Origin: Gari tellinella
Lineage: Eukaryota > Mollusca > Bivalvia > Cardiida > Psammobiidae
Direction of reading: 5' to 3'
Assembly (NCBI GenBank): GCA_922989275.2
Contig: OV277859.1
Location: 36,437,501-36,501,500 of the forward strand
DNA length: 64,000 nt
Positions 44,523-55,827 of the stretch are shown in pieces; within the stretch, counting starts at the first letter, position 1, and each line of letters starts with the position of its first letter. The notes under the pieces are model-generated. The model made no database searches. It saw only the letters and a list, made by a program, of their open reading frames with translations, and was not told where the DNA came from. The position numbers and the translations under genes are program-made.

Positions 44523-45810
44523 TTAGCTCACCTGAGCACAAAGTGCTCAAGGTGAGCTTTTGTGGTCAGTCAATGTCCGGCATCCGGCGTCATGCTTTGT
44601 GTGTCAACAATTTCTTCAAACATCTTCTACTCCAAAACCACTTGTCTGATTGCAACCAAACTTCACAGGAATGTTTCTTGGGTCGAGCTCATTCAAAGGT
44701 GTTGAAAGAATTTGAAACCATGCAGAACTCTGGTTGCCATGGCAACCAAAATAAAGTGAACAAAATAAGTAAATCTTAAAAATCTTCTTGTCAAAAACCA
44801 CAAGGGCCAGAGCTTAGATATTTGGCACATGTCATCATCTATAGGTCCTCTATCAAGATTGTTCAAATTTTGTCCCTTGGGTCAAAATTGACCCCGCCCT
44901 GCACTGTTTTACATTGAATTATATAGTGAAATGTTCAAACATCTTTTTCTTTGAAACCAATATGATCAGAGCTTTGATATTTGGCATGGTGTAACTTCCA
45001 AAGGTCCTTCACATATATTGTTGAATTGGTTCCGGTCTGTAGCATATCTGGGTCACCGGAGCTAAAAATAGATTTTTTCAATGAAAACTTAAAAAATCTT
45101 CTTGTCTGAAACCATAATACACTGAGCTTAGATATTTTGAACATAGTATCTTCTACAGGGCCTCTTTCAAAGTTGTTCAAATTTTGCCCCTTGGGTCAAA
45201 ATTGGCCCGCCCCGGGGGTCACCGTTTTACATTGAGTTATATAGTGAAATGTTCAAACATATTTTACTCAGAAACCAATAGAGCCAGAGCTTTGATATTT
45301 GGCATGGTGTAACTTTCAGAGGTCCTTCACATATATTGTTGAATTGGTTCCGGTCTGTTGCATATCTGGGTCACTAGAGCTAAAAATAGATTTTTTCAAT
45401 GAAAACTAAAAAAAATCTTGTCTGAAACCATAATACACTGAGCTTAGATATTTGGCACATAGCATCGTCTACATGTCAACTATCAAAGTTGTTAAAAGTT
45501 TGCCCCTGGGGTCAAAATTGGCCCCAACCCAGGGGTCACAGTTTTACATAGAGTTATTTAGTGAAATGTTTGAACATCTTTTACTCAGAAACCAATATGG
45601 CCAGAGCTTAGATGTTTGGCATGGTGTAACTTTCAGAGGTCCTTCACATGTATTGTTGAAATGGTTCCGTTCTGTTGCATATCTGGGTCACCGGAGCTAA
45701 AAATATATTTTTTCAATGAAAACTTCAAAAATCTTATTTGAAATCACTTGACCCAGCTTAGTGTCACCATGGTAAGGTGAGCGATCAAGGGCCATTCTGG
45801 CCCTCTTGTT
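44523..45810 (+). mobile_element. family A element, longest copy, 317-bp tandem units
   Basis: TTAGCTCACCTGAGC to GGGCCATTCTGGCCCTCTTGTT. The motif GAGCTAAAAATAGATTTTTT recurs at about 45060, 45378 and 45695, so the body holds three units of about 317 bp. 1,288 bp. Confidence 0.85.
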
Positions 45811-45997
45811 TAAATGCCCTCCAACATCTATAGGTATGGTGGCATTAACAGTATGAATACTAGGTTAATCGGTATCTAGAATTCCAGTATTTAGAGGTTC
45901 CGGTTTGGAGTTAAAAGATTGTAAATACAACCAATCCTACTACAATGTTGATTGCACTCAAAACACTATTAACCAGAAGGAAAGCTTTTTAGAATCT

Positions 45998-46195
45998 TTA
46001 ACTCTTTGCACGCTAGGAGAGGAATCGTTATTATCTGTGCAAACAGTTTGGATCCTGATGAGACGCAGTTTGACACTCTGATCGTGATGAGACACAGTTT
46101 GACACTCTGATCATGTTTTGAAAATAAATTTTTGTAAATGCTGTTTTTGGAACAATAGCAGGCGACAGTTGTTGCAGACAAAATAATTACTGGAA
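45998..46195 (+). mobile_element. family D MITE with a small internal duplication
   Basis: TTAACTCTTTGCACGC start. The segment CAGTTTGACACTCTGATC appears twice in tandem in place of the second core arm. Right end decayed. Confidence 0.7.
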
Positions 46196-46220
46196 AGTAA
46201 AGCCTGGAAGACAAACGTCT

Positions 46221-46437
46221 TTAACTCTTAGCATGCTGAGGGATTTAAATGTATTAATACTTAATCTGCTGTGTTGAATAAGTTTACAAATGCAGTTTTG
46301 CACAAATTGAATTTGAATGTCAAACAGATTGGCTCTAGATAAGGCCCCACTTACGTGGGGCCTTATCTGGATCCAAACTGTTTGCAAAAGTTATCAACAT
46401 TGTTTAAAATAGTTCACTTCCAGCGTGCAAAAAGCTA
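46221..46437 (+). mobile_element. family D MITE
   Basis: TTAACTCTTAGCATGC to GCGTGCAAAAAGCT. The core has a TAAGGCCCCACTTACGTGGG palindrome instead of the usual GACGCC one. Confidence 0.75.
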
Positions 46438-46520
46438 AAAGCTTCTTGTATTGAACATAATTAGTACAGTTTTGTCTGGATTTGATTCAGTTCCTGTATG
46501 TCACAGTGAGTTTGCCATTA

Positions 46521-47308
46521 TTAGCTCGCCTATTCGGAGAATGGGGGGGCTTATGGAATCACCCCGGCGTCGGCGTTGGTTTTTCATGGTTAAAGTTTTA
46601 GGGTAAGTGTTGTAATGCACTAATACATCATGAAATATTTGCATTAGGAAGCTGATATTTGGATTGGAGGTGCCCAGTGGGTTGAACATTGATGTTGTGT
46701 AGTTAAAATTTAATTTTTTTTTAAATTTAGTCAAAATTTCACCTTTTGTGGACTTGGGTTTTTTGGCTGATTTCTCATGGTTAAAGTTTTGGGGTAAGTG
46801 TTGTAATGCACTAATACTACATGAAATATTTATAATAGGAAGCTGATATTTGAATTGGAGGTGCCCTGTGGGTTGAACATTGATGTTGCGTAGTTATAAT
46901 TTAAAAAAAAAAAAATTTAGTCAAAATTACACCTTTTGTGGACTTAGGTTTTTCGGCTGATTTCTCATGGTTAAAGTTTTGGGGTAAGTGTTGTGATGCT
47001 CTAATACTACATGAAATATTTGTATCAAGAAGCTGATATTTGGGTTGGAGGTGCCCTGTGGGTTGAACATTGATGTTGCGTTGTTAAAATTTAAAAAAAA
47101 GTTTAAATTTAGTCAAACTTTCACCTGTTGAGGACTTAGAGTTTTTGGACTGATATACATGATATATTTGCATTAGGAAGTTGATATTTTGAATGGAGGT
47201 TTCCTGTGGCTTGAATATGAATCTACTGATACACTTTTCTATTGATAGTTACCTATTTAAGAAAGGTTTCATTAGGCGAGCTTTGCTGTTCTCCGACACC
47301 TCTTGTTT
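46521..47308 (+). mobile_element. family P element, A-like ends, tandem body
   Basis: TTAGCTCGCCTATTCGGAG at the left and GGCGAGCTTTGCTG, TTCTCCGA, CTCTTGTTT at the right. The body holds about three units of 215 bp with CATGGTTAAAGTTTTGGGG and GGGTTGAACATTGATGTTG. Confidence 0.8.
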
Positions 47309-47309
47309 A

Positions 47310-47530
47310 GTAACCCATTACAGTATAGATACACATTTAATTGCCTTTAATTTATTGCGCCACTGATGAAAATAATTTTAAATGTATACAGTCACGAATA
47401 TGTATCAAAAGAAATATTTTTATATTCTAGCAGATGGTAACTTAAAGCAGGCTGAAAGTAAAGCAGAATACACTTTAAGGTGTATACTACTTTATTTTCA
47501 ACCTGCTTTAAGTGGACACCTATCTTTAAG
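47310..47530 (+). mobile_element. family B MITE, right end lost
   Basis: TAACCCATTACAGTATAG start; core arms diverged (AGAATACACTTTAAGGTG). Confidence 0.7.
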
Positions 47531-47704
47531 GCATATTCTGCAATACATTCAATCTCCTTTAAGTTGCCTATTGCATCTGTCTTCTAAATATTCTGTTTTT
47601 GAAAAATTGTCAATTTAGGTAGATTAATAAGGGTTGTTTTCAGGGGAGAAAAGTACAGAGAGCTCCTGATCAAAGTCTACACACTGTTTGCAAATTATAC
47701 ATAC

Positions 47705-49482
47705 CAGGGCTAGACATTAACTTTTATTTCCACTAGCCCAGTCGGGCTAGTAGTTCCAGAAACAGCTAGCCCTGACCAACTTTTTACCTGCCCTGACCAA
47801 ATACATAAAATATGTTAGTCTTACGTTAAATTTTAAATTTCGCTGAACCTGTAGCGCCGATCTATCCACGTGAATCGATCTCGTCATTTTGTTAAGAAAA
47901 GTGTGAGTTCTTTTGTCTGTTTCGTTCTAAACGCTTTGTTTCACTTCTTCCTTTTGTACCTTTACCTTTAGATCCTTCCAAACAACCCTTTTTAGCTCAC
48001 CTGAGCCAAAGGCTCAAGGTGAGCTATTGGGATGGCCCTGTGTCCGGCGTCGTGCGTTGTGCGTCGTGCGTTGTGCGTCGCGCGTCGTCGTTAACAATTG
48101 CTTCAAATGACATCTCCTCCTATACCGCTTGACAGAATTCGACCAAATTTTACAGAAATGTTCCTTGGGTCAAGCTCTTTCAAATTTGTTCAAAGAATTA
48201 AAAACAATGCAGAACTCTGGTTGCCATGGCAACCAAAGTGAAAAAATAAGGAAATCTTAAAAAATCTTCTTGTCTGAAACTACAAGGGCCAGAGCTTAGA
48301 TATTTGGCACATAGCATCATCTACTGGTCCTCTATCAAGTTTGTTCAAATTATGCCCCTGGGGTCAAAATTGGCCCCGCCCCTGGGGTCACAGTTTTACA
48401 TAGAGTTATATAGTGAAATTTTCAAACGTCTTCTTCTCTGAAACCAATGTGGCCAGAGCTTTGATATTTGGCATGGTGACACTTCTAGATGTCCTTTACC
48501 AAAATTGTTCAAATGGTTGTGGTCGGTTGCATAACTAGGTCACAGGAGCTAAAAATAGATTTTTTCAATGAAAACTTTAAAAATCTTCTTGTCTGAAACT
48601 ACAAGGGCCAGAGCTTAGATATTTGGCACATAGAATCGCCTACAGGTCCTCTATCAAGTTTGTTCAAATTATGCCCCTGGGGTCAAAATTGGCCCCGTCC
48701 CGGGGGTCACGGTTTTACATAGAGTTATATAGTGAAATTTTCATACGTCTTCTTCTCTGACTCTGATAAGGCCAGAGCTTTTATATTCTGTATGGTGACA
48801 CTTTTAAATATACTTTACATATTTTATTCAAATTGTTCCGGTCTGTTGCATATCTAGGTCAGTCCTGGACATAAATCAATATCTCCATTTTTCCAATTAT
48901 TCTCAGGTGAGTGAATATGCCCCATGGGGCTCTTGTTTATTATAAAGCCGATAAACATTTTGTTGTGTTGTCTCGTTGGGGTTTTGACTGTCAGGGGGTA
49001 AGAACAAAACGTAAATCAGTCGCTATGTCGTCAAATGAATTCGCTCGATTCTTATCGGCGAAATCAGTTAAAAATAAAAAGCTATCTTTTATTTCGTTTA
49101 CTAATCACGTATTTTCTATAATTTATTATCTTAAATGCGTTAAAGAAATTTGATTATTTTACGTCATGCCGTAATTGAAAGGAATATTCCCAGACTGGTA
49201 TCAAGATTCAACTTTTATTTGGCGCGTAGTGGTGGAAAATTACTGAGAAAATTTTACCAGTCTACTATTGATGACGTCGGAGGTTAGGTGCCCCTTATAT
49301 ATAGCGCATGCGTACTGTACGTAAAATGTGACATTTATAAACAATCAGAGTTTACTTATGTTTTCATGAGTTTGCACTCTGTGTCAATTATCATGAATTG
49401 AACTTGTGTATTTAATTTGCTGGTCTGAATGCGTTATCCAACCCCTACACGTCTGTCGGACGTGCCTTAATGTCGAGCCCTG
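47705..49482 (+). mobile_element. hAT-like element Q split by an A element
   Basis: CAGGGCTAGACATTAAC at the left and CCTTAATGTCGAGCCCTG at the right, with CATAC at 47700-47704 and 49483-49487. Without the inserted A copy (47992-48937) it is about 830 bp. CAGGGCTCGAMATTAA-type ends are typical of a widespread hAT group; a 5-bp duplication is shorter than the usual 8. A 42-codon frame starting at 49025 (MSSNEFARFLSAKSVKNKK) has no recognised domain. Confidence 0.82.
47992..48937 (+). mobile_element. family A element nested in Q
   Basis: TTAGCTCACCTGAGCC to CCCCATGGGGCTCTTGTT; two internal units about 320 bp apart (CTACAAGGGCCAGAGCTTAG repeats). 946 bp. Confidence 0.88.
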
Positions 49483-49485
49483 CAT

Positions 49486-49634
49486 ACAGTAAAACCTCTC
49501 TATTACAAGCACTGAGATGAAGGCTAATTGATTATAAAAAAAGCAGGTGATAGCTTAAAGCAAGGTGACAGTAAAAGAGAAAGCTTTTAAAGGAACTTTC
49601 TGCTTTACTGTCACCTTGCTTTAAGCAGCCACCT
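49486..49634 (+). mobile_element. family G MITE, cut by a LINE insertion
   Basis: TACAGTAAAACCTCTCTATT and a clean core (AAAGCAAGGTGACAGTAAAA and complement), then the sequence breaks off inside CACCTATTC where the LINE tail begins. Confidence 0.8.
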
Positions 49635-50024
49635 ATTCATCATCATCATCGGTATTTATATTAACGTGCAGGAGTGGGAGTATTGTCCACATCAGTGGCC
49701 CCCCTTCCAGGCAGCTGGCTAACTGCACGCGTAGCGGATCTAACATTTGATCTCCATACATCCCTTTCACTAGGGTCGACTTCAGAGAGTTTCCACTCCC
49801 GTCTGTCTCTTTCTGCTAAAGCCTTCCAAGTCATCTTGGGCCGCCCTGGCCCACGTCTTCCCTCAATCTTTATGTCACAGACTGTTTTAATTGCACCACT
49901 AGAGCGTTGTATTTTTCTTCGTCTATAGGTATTCTTGCAATCCGACTTATCCACCATGGTCTGGTCCACACATTTCCGGTCATTTTGGTACCAAAGGCTC
50001 AACGCCACATGCCATAGTTTATTT
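49635..50024 (-). pseudogene. LINE 3' end, C-terminal ORF2 fragment
   Basis: Minus strand: WYQNDRKCVDQTMVD, then GRRGPGRPKMTWKALAERDR, REWKLSEVDP and RDVWRSNVRSAT to a stop at 49661. GRPKxTW...DRxxW is the usual C-terminal pattern of many non-LTR ORF2 proteins. The 3' tail is a GATGATGATGATGAA short repeat (49635-49651 region). The fragment is interrupted at 50024 by the fold-back element and continues after 52865. Confidence 0.8.
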
Positions 50025-50314
50025 AGTCTGGTTCCCGGCCTAATATAACTTCGGTTATTAGGTCAGGCACTTACGAAAAATGGCGGCGCCCATGGAGAAG
50101 ACCGGGTGAGTTAAAACAAGAAGGAACAACTTCAAGTTTTGATGGCAGGCGCTTAATATCTTAACATATGATTCATAGCATTAAGATAGGATTAAATATG
50201 TCAATGATTAGTAGTGACGTTGTGTATTTTGTGTTTTAAAGCTTCAAGTCACATATTTTCTCGACCGTGCTTGCCGACAGTATGTAGTGGCTGTGGAGGT
50301 GGGATCGATAGACC

Positions 50315-50387
50315 GCCCGGTTAGCTCAGTCGGTAGAGCGTCGGACTAGTGTTGAGGTGGTCGTGGGTTCGAGTCCCACCTCGGGCG
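50315..50387 (+). tRNA. tRNA-Lys-like sequence in the left arm
   Basis: GCCCGGTTAGCTCAGTCGG, box B GGTTCGAGTCC and acceptor end CTCGGGCG closely follow animal tRNA-Lys, with an acceptor stem that pairs in six of seven positions. The anticodon arm is degenerate (loop CTAGTGT, triplet AGT), so function as tRNA-Lys is unlikely. Confidence 0.65.
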
Positions 50388-50989
50388 GACATTTTTTCCC
50401 TGTTTCACTTTAAGTATACGTTTCCTGAAAGATTTCAATGAAAAGTAACAATGTGTCGGTATTTTTATGCCCCACTCTACATAGTCGGGAGCATATTGTT
50501 TTTGTCTGTCTTTCTGTCTATTGGTCTGTCTATCTGTTTGTTTGTCCGTCTGTCCACAACTTTACCCTTGTCCATAACTCTGGAACTACATATGCTAGAG
50601 CCTTTATATTTGGTTTGTATACTCAACGTATGAAGCTCTGGAGTTCATTTTAACTTTAGTCATGTCCTACAAATATCAAGGTCATTTAGAAGTAGAATCT
50701 GGTGAATTAAGCATTGGCCATAACTTTGGAGCTGCATGTGATACACACTTTATATTTGGAATGTGTACTCAACTCAAGAAGCTCTTGAGCTTGGTACAAC
50801 TAAGGTTGTGACCAACAAATGTCAGGGTCATTTAGAGGTCAAATATGGTTAATTTAAATTTGCCGTAAATCAGGAACTACATGTGAAAGAGACTTCATAT
50901 TTGACATGATTACGCAATTTAAGAAATTCTTAAGCTCACTAGAGTTGGGTCATGTCGAAGGTCAAGGTCATTTAGATTTCGAATAATAA

Positions 50990-51350
50990 TGTCTCATATC
51001 ATTCATATAATCGCCAATTGCGATATAAAAGATGGTTTAAAATGATACTGATAGACTCTACATACAATTTTTATCTATCCAAACACGTCACTCGTCTAAA
51101 GTGTGGACAGTTACGGAGACTAATAGTAATTGGTTACAACAGTGATCAACAGCGATTATATATAAAATAAAACGAACCCAATTGAACCAGGCATAAACTG
51201 TGTGTTTAAGTAAAAAACATGATATTCCGTTCTGTTCTGATAAGAACTCAAATATGATACTTGTAAAGTGTATATTAGGCCTATATATAAGAGTTAAGAT
51301 ATATTCTGTAAGATACAAGCCATTTCTAGAGTTTAGACTAATGTTGAATT
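50990..51350. other. loop region of the fold-back element
   Basis: The only part without a mirror copy. AT-rich, no ORF or RNA recognised. Confidence 0.5.
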
Positions 51351-51598
51351 AACTCTATAAGACCTCTAAATGACATTGACCTTTGAAATAACCAAACTCT
51401 ACTGAGCTTAAGGGTTTCTTAAGCTTTAAAGTACACATGCCAAATATGAAGTCTCTATCACATGTAGTTCTAGAGATATGACAAAAGACAAATTAACCAT
51501 ATTTGACCTCTTAATTAACCTTGACCTTTGTTGGTCACAATCTCAGTTGTACCAAGCTCAAGAGCTTCTTGAGTTGAGTACACATTCCAAATATAAAG

Positions 51599-51852
51599 TA
51601 CAGTGGAGAAAACGTTATTCTTTCCCAATAAACGCGTTTATGCTAAAACTATTATTTGTATTGCAAACAGTTTGGAGCCAGATCAGACGCCGGGGAACCC
51701 GGCGTCTGCATGATCAGGCTCCAAACCGTTTGTCACCAAGATAACCATGAATTATCAGAATTGTCCAAAAGTTGTAAGTTTCTACGTTTTAGTGTTTTGT
51801 GTTTGCGTTTCGTTTCCTTTAATCGGGAAAGAATAACAGATTCTCCGCTGTA
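51599..51852 (-). mobile_element. family C MITE nested in the fold-back element
   Basis: TACAGTGGAGAAAACG to GATTCTCCGCTGTA, TA target, core GACGCCGGGGAACCCGGCGTC. Confidence 0.9.
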
Positions 51853-52505
51853 TGTATAACATGTAGTTCTAGAGATACGGCAAAAGTTAAATTAACCATA
51901 GTTGACCTCTTAATTACCTTGACCGTTGTTGGTCACAACCTTAGTTGTACAAAGCTCAAGAGCTTCTTGAGTTGAGTACACATTCCAAATATAAGGTCTG
52001 TATCACAAATAGCTCCAAAGCTATGGCCAATGTTTAATTCACCCGATTTTACCTCTAATTGTCCTTGACATTTGTCCGACATGAGCCAAGTTGTACTTAG
52101 CTCAAGACCTTCTTGAGTTGAGTACATATCCCAAATATAAAGTATGTACTACATCCAGCTCCAAAGTTATGGCCAATGTTTAATTCATCCGATTTTACCT
52201 CTAAATGACCTTGATATTTGTCGGACATGACCAATGTTGTACTGAGCTCAAGAGCTTCTTGAGTTGAGTGCATAACTAAATATAAAGTCTCTATCCTAGT
52301 AGTTCCAGAGTTATTGACAAGGGTAAAGTTGTGGACAGACGGACAAACAAACAGATAGACAGACCAACAGACAGACAAACAGACAGACAAAAACAATATG
52401 CTCCCAACTAAGTAGTATATCAGAACAAAAAAATCGACACATCGTTACTTTTCATTGAAATCTTTCAGGAAACGTATACTTAAAGTGAAACAGGGGAAAA
52501 ATGTC

Positions 52506-52578
52506 CACCCGAGGTGGGACTCGAACCCACGACCACATCAACACTAGTCCGGCGCTCTACCGACTGAGCTAACCGGGT
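52506..52578 (-). tRNA. tRNA-Lys-like sequence in the right arm
   Basis: Mirror copy of the left-arm gene, ACCCGGTTAGCTCAGTCGG with acceptor end CTCGGGTG. The change at position 1 is matched by a change in the pairing strand (G-C to A-T), so the acceptor stem stays paired. Same degenerate anticodon arm. Confidence 0.65.
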
Positions 52579-52876
52579 GGTCTATCGATCCCACCTCCAC
52601 AGCCACTACATACTGTCTGCAAGCACGGTCGAGAAAATATGTGACTTGAAGCTTTAAAACAAAAAATACACAACGTCACTACTAATCATTGACATATTTA
52701 ATCCTATCTTAATGCTATGAATCATATGTTAAGATATTAAGGGCCTGCCATCAAAACTTGAAGTTGTTCCTTCTTGTTTTAACTCACCCCGTCTTCTCCA
52801 TGGGCGCCGCCAATTTTCGTGTACGCCTGACCCAATCACGTAGTGTCAGGGGAAGTAACCAGACTATAGTTTATTT

Positions 52877-53144
52877 GGAATGCTTGTCACAAGTTTCGAA
52901 TTCCGTGATATATCCAAAGTATGTAAACACGTCCAAAGAGCATTTGTTTATGAGAAAACAGTTGGTAGAAAAACTATCGTGATAGTATTGCAATAGTTTC
53001 TTGACTATCGCAATACTATCGGGATAGTACTTGAGCTATTGCACTACTACAGCATAGTCTTTTTGAGATCGATAGTCGGGCCTACAATCCGGGCGACTTT
53101 TTCCAGTCGGCCTGAGTCCGGACGACTTTGACAGCCGCAGGCCA
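52877..53144. other. LINE continuation and CTATCG-rich stretch
   Basis: Directly after the duplication, the minus-strand frame of the LINE can be followed for a short way (SKLVTSIPNKLWH when the empty site is read through). Beyond about 52960 there are several ACTATCGnnATAGT inverted motifs of unknown nature. Confidence 0.35.
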
Positions 53145-53180
53145 TGACGGGCGTATTTTGCCGCACTGCGGTGCTCTTGT
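53145..53180 (+). mobile_element. right terminus of an A-type element
   Basis: GCCGCACTGCGGTGCTCTTGT matches the hairpin end of the A copy at 58.37 kb; the remainder is absent. Confidence 0.5.
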
Positions 53181-53199
53181 CCATATAGCAATGCCTTTT

Positions 53200-53484
53200 G
53201 GTGATTTATTTTGCTTGTTGTTTAGCCTATCTTAGCTTTTGTAATACTTCCTCATGTCCGTCAATCTAGGCAACAATTTTTATCCAATCACACAATGTAT
53301 ATAAGTATAAGTTCTTGAAAGAGTTCAATTATTGTTGAAGTCAGGTAATTGTGTCAAGAGTTAATATTATGCCCTTGATGTACTTGGCTATACTAGAATT
53401 TGTTGTATTTCAATATTGTTTATACTTTTAAGTGTCTCAAAATCAAGATTTAGATTAAGCTTGCTTTGATTCTGGATGGATTCC
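53200..53484 (+). mobile_element. A' element, left remnant
   Basis: TTCAATTATTGTTGAAGTC, CCCTTGATGTACTTGGCTAT and AAATCAAGATTTAGATT match the A' copy at 19.15-19.4 kb. A matching right end (GTGAGCGATATCAGTCC) appears at about 62130, on the far side of the inverted GGCGGAAT arrays. Confidence 0.55.
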
Positions 53485-53870
53485 ACCTGTACGAAATGTT
53501 CCGCCCGGAATTGGGGCGGAATCTCACATCCTATTCCGCCTGCGTTTCCGCCTGATTCCACTTATATGAAATAAAGAATAAATTCCGGGCGGATTCCAGG
53601 CGGAAACGGGGCGGAATTCGGGGCGGAATATGTAAATGAGGCACATTTTACGGACGGAAAAAATTACAGACGGAAAAAATTCCGGGCGGAATTTGGGGCG
53701 AAATATGTAAATGAGGCGGAAAATCTTCCAGGCGGAATTAGGATATGCAAATGAGGCGGAATATATTCCGGGCGGATTCCAGGCGGAAACGGGGCGGAAT
53801 TTGGGGCGAAATATGTAAATGAGGCGGAAAATCTTCAGGCGGAATTAGGATATGCAAATGAAGCGGAATT
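53485..53870. repeat. GGCGGAAT-rich array, left
   Basis: Many GGCGGAA and TTCCGCC motifs in units of about 130 bp that share ATATGTAAATGAGGCGGAA and TTCCGGGCGGATTCCAGGCG. Begins near TGTACGAAATGTTCCGCCC. Confidence 0.85.
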
Positions 53871-54250
53871 TTCTTTGGGGCTGAAATCTTGATGCAGAAT
53901 AAGTAAATAAAGGAAGGGGAATATTCAGGGTAGAAGCTTTGCAAAATCTATTTTGGGTAGAATTTGACTTTAGAACATCCTCTTTTAATTTTGCAGTCAA
54001 ATTAGGCATGCCCATCACAACTTCCATCAAGGATTGCGAAAAAGAAACTCCAAGAGCTACTGAAAATAGATAAACAACCAAAAAAGTGCATATCATTAAA
54101 CTTTTTAATTAAAAAAGTAACGTATTAGATTAATTTACATAATCACACACCTTGATGCTGTCCTAGAAACCAAATGTCTTATAATGTGTCTCGTATGATA
54201 AAATAACTCCAAGAACAAACCTGAAATCGTTCCCCAACAGCACTATGTCT

Positions 54251-54634
54251 TTAACCCATTCAACCATAAATATGCCTTTTTACACCTTTAATGTATTAGT
54301 CTGCTGAAGAAAATAGTTTATACAGACATGAATGTGCTTCATAAGAAATATTTTCTTTATCCTAGCAGATGGTAGCCAGAAATCAAAACAATGCACCTTA
54401 CAGTGCATTCTGCTTTACTTTCAACCTGCTTTAACCTACATAACCCCATAAATACATCTTTAACTTATGACCCCAAAGTTCCGTTTTTCCTATATCCTAG
54501 CAGATGGTAGCTTAAAGCAGGTTGAAATTAACTAAAGCAGAATGTGTCTTAAAGTGCATTCTACTTTACTTTCAACCTGCTTTAAGTGGTCACTTGTCTT
54601 CAAAAGTTGAAACAAACTATGGAGTAATGGTTAA
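54251..54634 (+). mobile_element. two adjoining family B MITEs
   Basis: Copy one runs TTAACCCATTCAACC to TTCAACCTGCTTTAACC; copy two runs from there to GGAGTAATGGTTAA at 54634. In both, parts of the core are shortened. Confidence 0.75.
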
Positions 54635-55257
54635 AATGTCATGCTCCTATTATAATCAAATTAGTACTTGACAGAAATATACATAGTTTGAACTTGGAAT
54701 GGGAATTTCTTATCCAAGTAAAAAGAGCAGGATAACACCTGCAAAATTTGATAAACAAACAGAGCAAACACAGATCAGGAACAGTCAAATCTGGGTCTTC
54801 TCAGTTTGTTAATGCCATAAAAAAGTGTCTATGAGGGAAATATTTAATCTGTCTTAACTAATGTACAATTGTATAATCAAATATTTATACACTTATTATT
54901 TACAGAGATATTTATTAAGTCATTGTCTTTGAATTCTATTTTCTTATTAAAAACCTCATATAAATTTGATGGGTTACAGATTATCAAACAGAAAATTTAT
55001 ATCTTTGACATAAACACTTTAGCTCGTTTAACTCTTTCAACACTAAGTAACTCTTGTGTGTTATTAGGTTCTCTTGTAGATCCTTTTAGTTACAAAAATA
55101 TGAACCAATGTCTACTTGGAATTCTGGGTAGTTTATAAATACTGCTCTACACAAACAAACAGTGTAGACCCTGATCAGAATAGCCCTCTGAAATGGGTTT
55201 ACACTGTTTGCAAATTATGTAACTAGTATATTTTAAACAGGTCAATTGTGTTGATAG
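54635..55257. other. two type-II hairpins, otherwise unassigned
   Basis: AAACAGTGTAGACCCTGATC with GGTTTACACTGTTTG at 55155-55210 and a weaker pair at 54760-54815 (AACACAGATCAGGAACAG). No intact ends. Confidence 0.45.
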
Positions 55258-55489
55258 AGTTTACCCTTTTTGAAAATAGGCGACTATACTTAAAGCAGGT
55301 TGAAAGTAAATCAGAATGCACCTTAAGGTGCATTCTGCTTCACTTTCAGCCTGCTTTAAGCTACCACCTGCTTGAATATAGAAAATATTCCTTATGATAC
55401 ATATTCATGACTATTAATTGGAACTATTGTCTTCAGCGGAGGAATAAACTAAATGCACTAAAAGGTGCTTCTATGAGGGAAAGGGTTAA
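55258..55489 (-). mobile_element. family B MITE
   Basis: Starts GTTTACCCTTTTTGAAAATAG, ends GAGGGAAAGGGTTAA, core arms clean. Confidence 0.78.
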
Positions 55490-55827
55490 ACAAATATGGC
55501 ACAGGTAATCATACTAATGTTCAATTTGGCCTACAGAATTACCTAAACAAATCCATTCTAGGATCAGGATAAGTCTAGTTCTAATGACACATCCATATCA
55601 AATGTCTAAGGTTTTAGTTGTAACTTGTTTCCTAGCATAAGATGATCTCCATGTCACCGTCACCGGGCATCATTCATTCACTGCCTTGTTGGTAAAAACT
55701 TGGCCAATATTTTCCCACATCAAGTGTTGACATAATCTAAAAGACAATCAGGAGACACTAAATTTAAAATATGACTTCAAATATTTATTACAAAAAAATT
55801 GAGTCTGAATTAATTTTAAAATGGATC

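Larger units (their letters stand above)
50025..52865. mobile_element. 2.84-kb fold-back element, 11-bp TSD, Mutator-like
   Basis: AGTCTGGTT at the left and AACCAGACT at the right, with ATAGTTTATTT at 50014-50024 and 52866-52876. Arms close to 1 kb mirror each other: ATGGCGGCGCCCATGGAGAA-type segments near the ends, a tRNA-like gene at the same distance from each end (offset about 290), GTCTGTCTGTC tracts, and units built on GAGCTCAAGAGCTTCTTGAG. Long inverted arms with a 9-11 bp duplication fit Mutator-like elements. No transposase. A C MITE sits at 51599-51852. Confidence 0.9.

Noticed and set aside
49661..50008. Possible host nuclear protein with a GRGRP-like AT-hook
   Set aside because: GRPKxTW and DRxxW order plus the short-repeat tail identify it as a LINE C-terminus.
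50315..50387. Functional tRNA-Lys
   Set aside because: The anticodon stem is unpaired and the triplet is AGT, and it lies in a mobile element arm.
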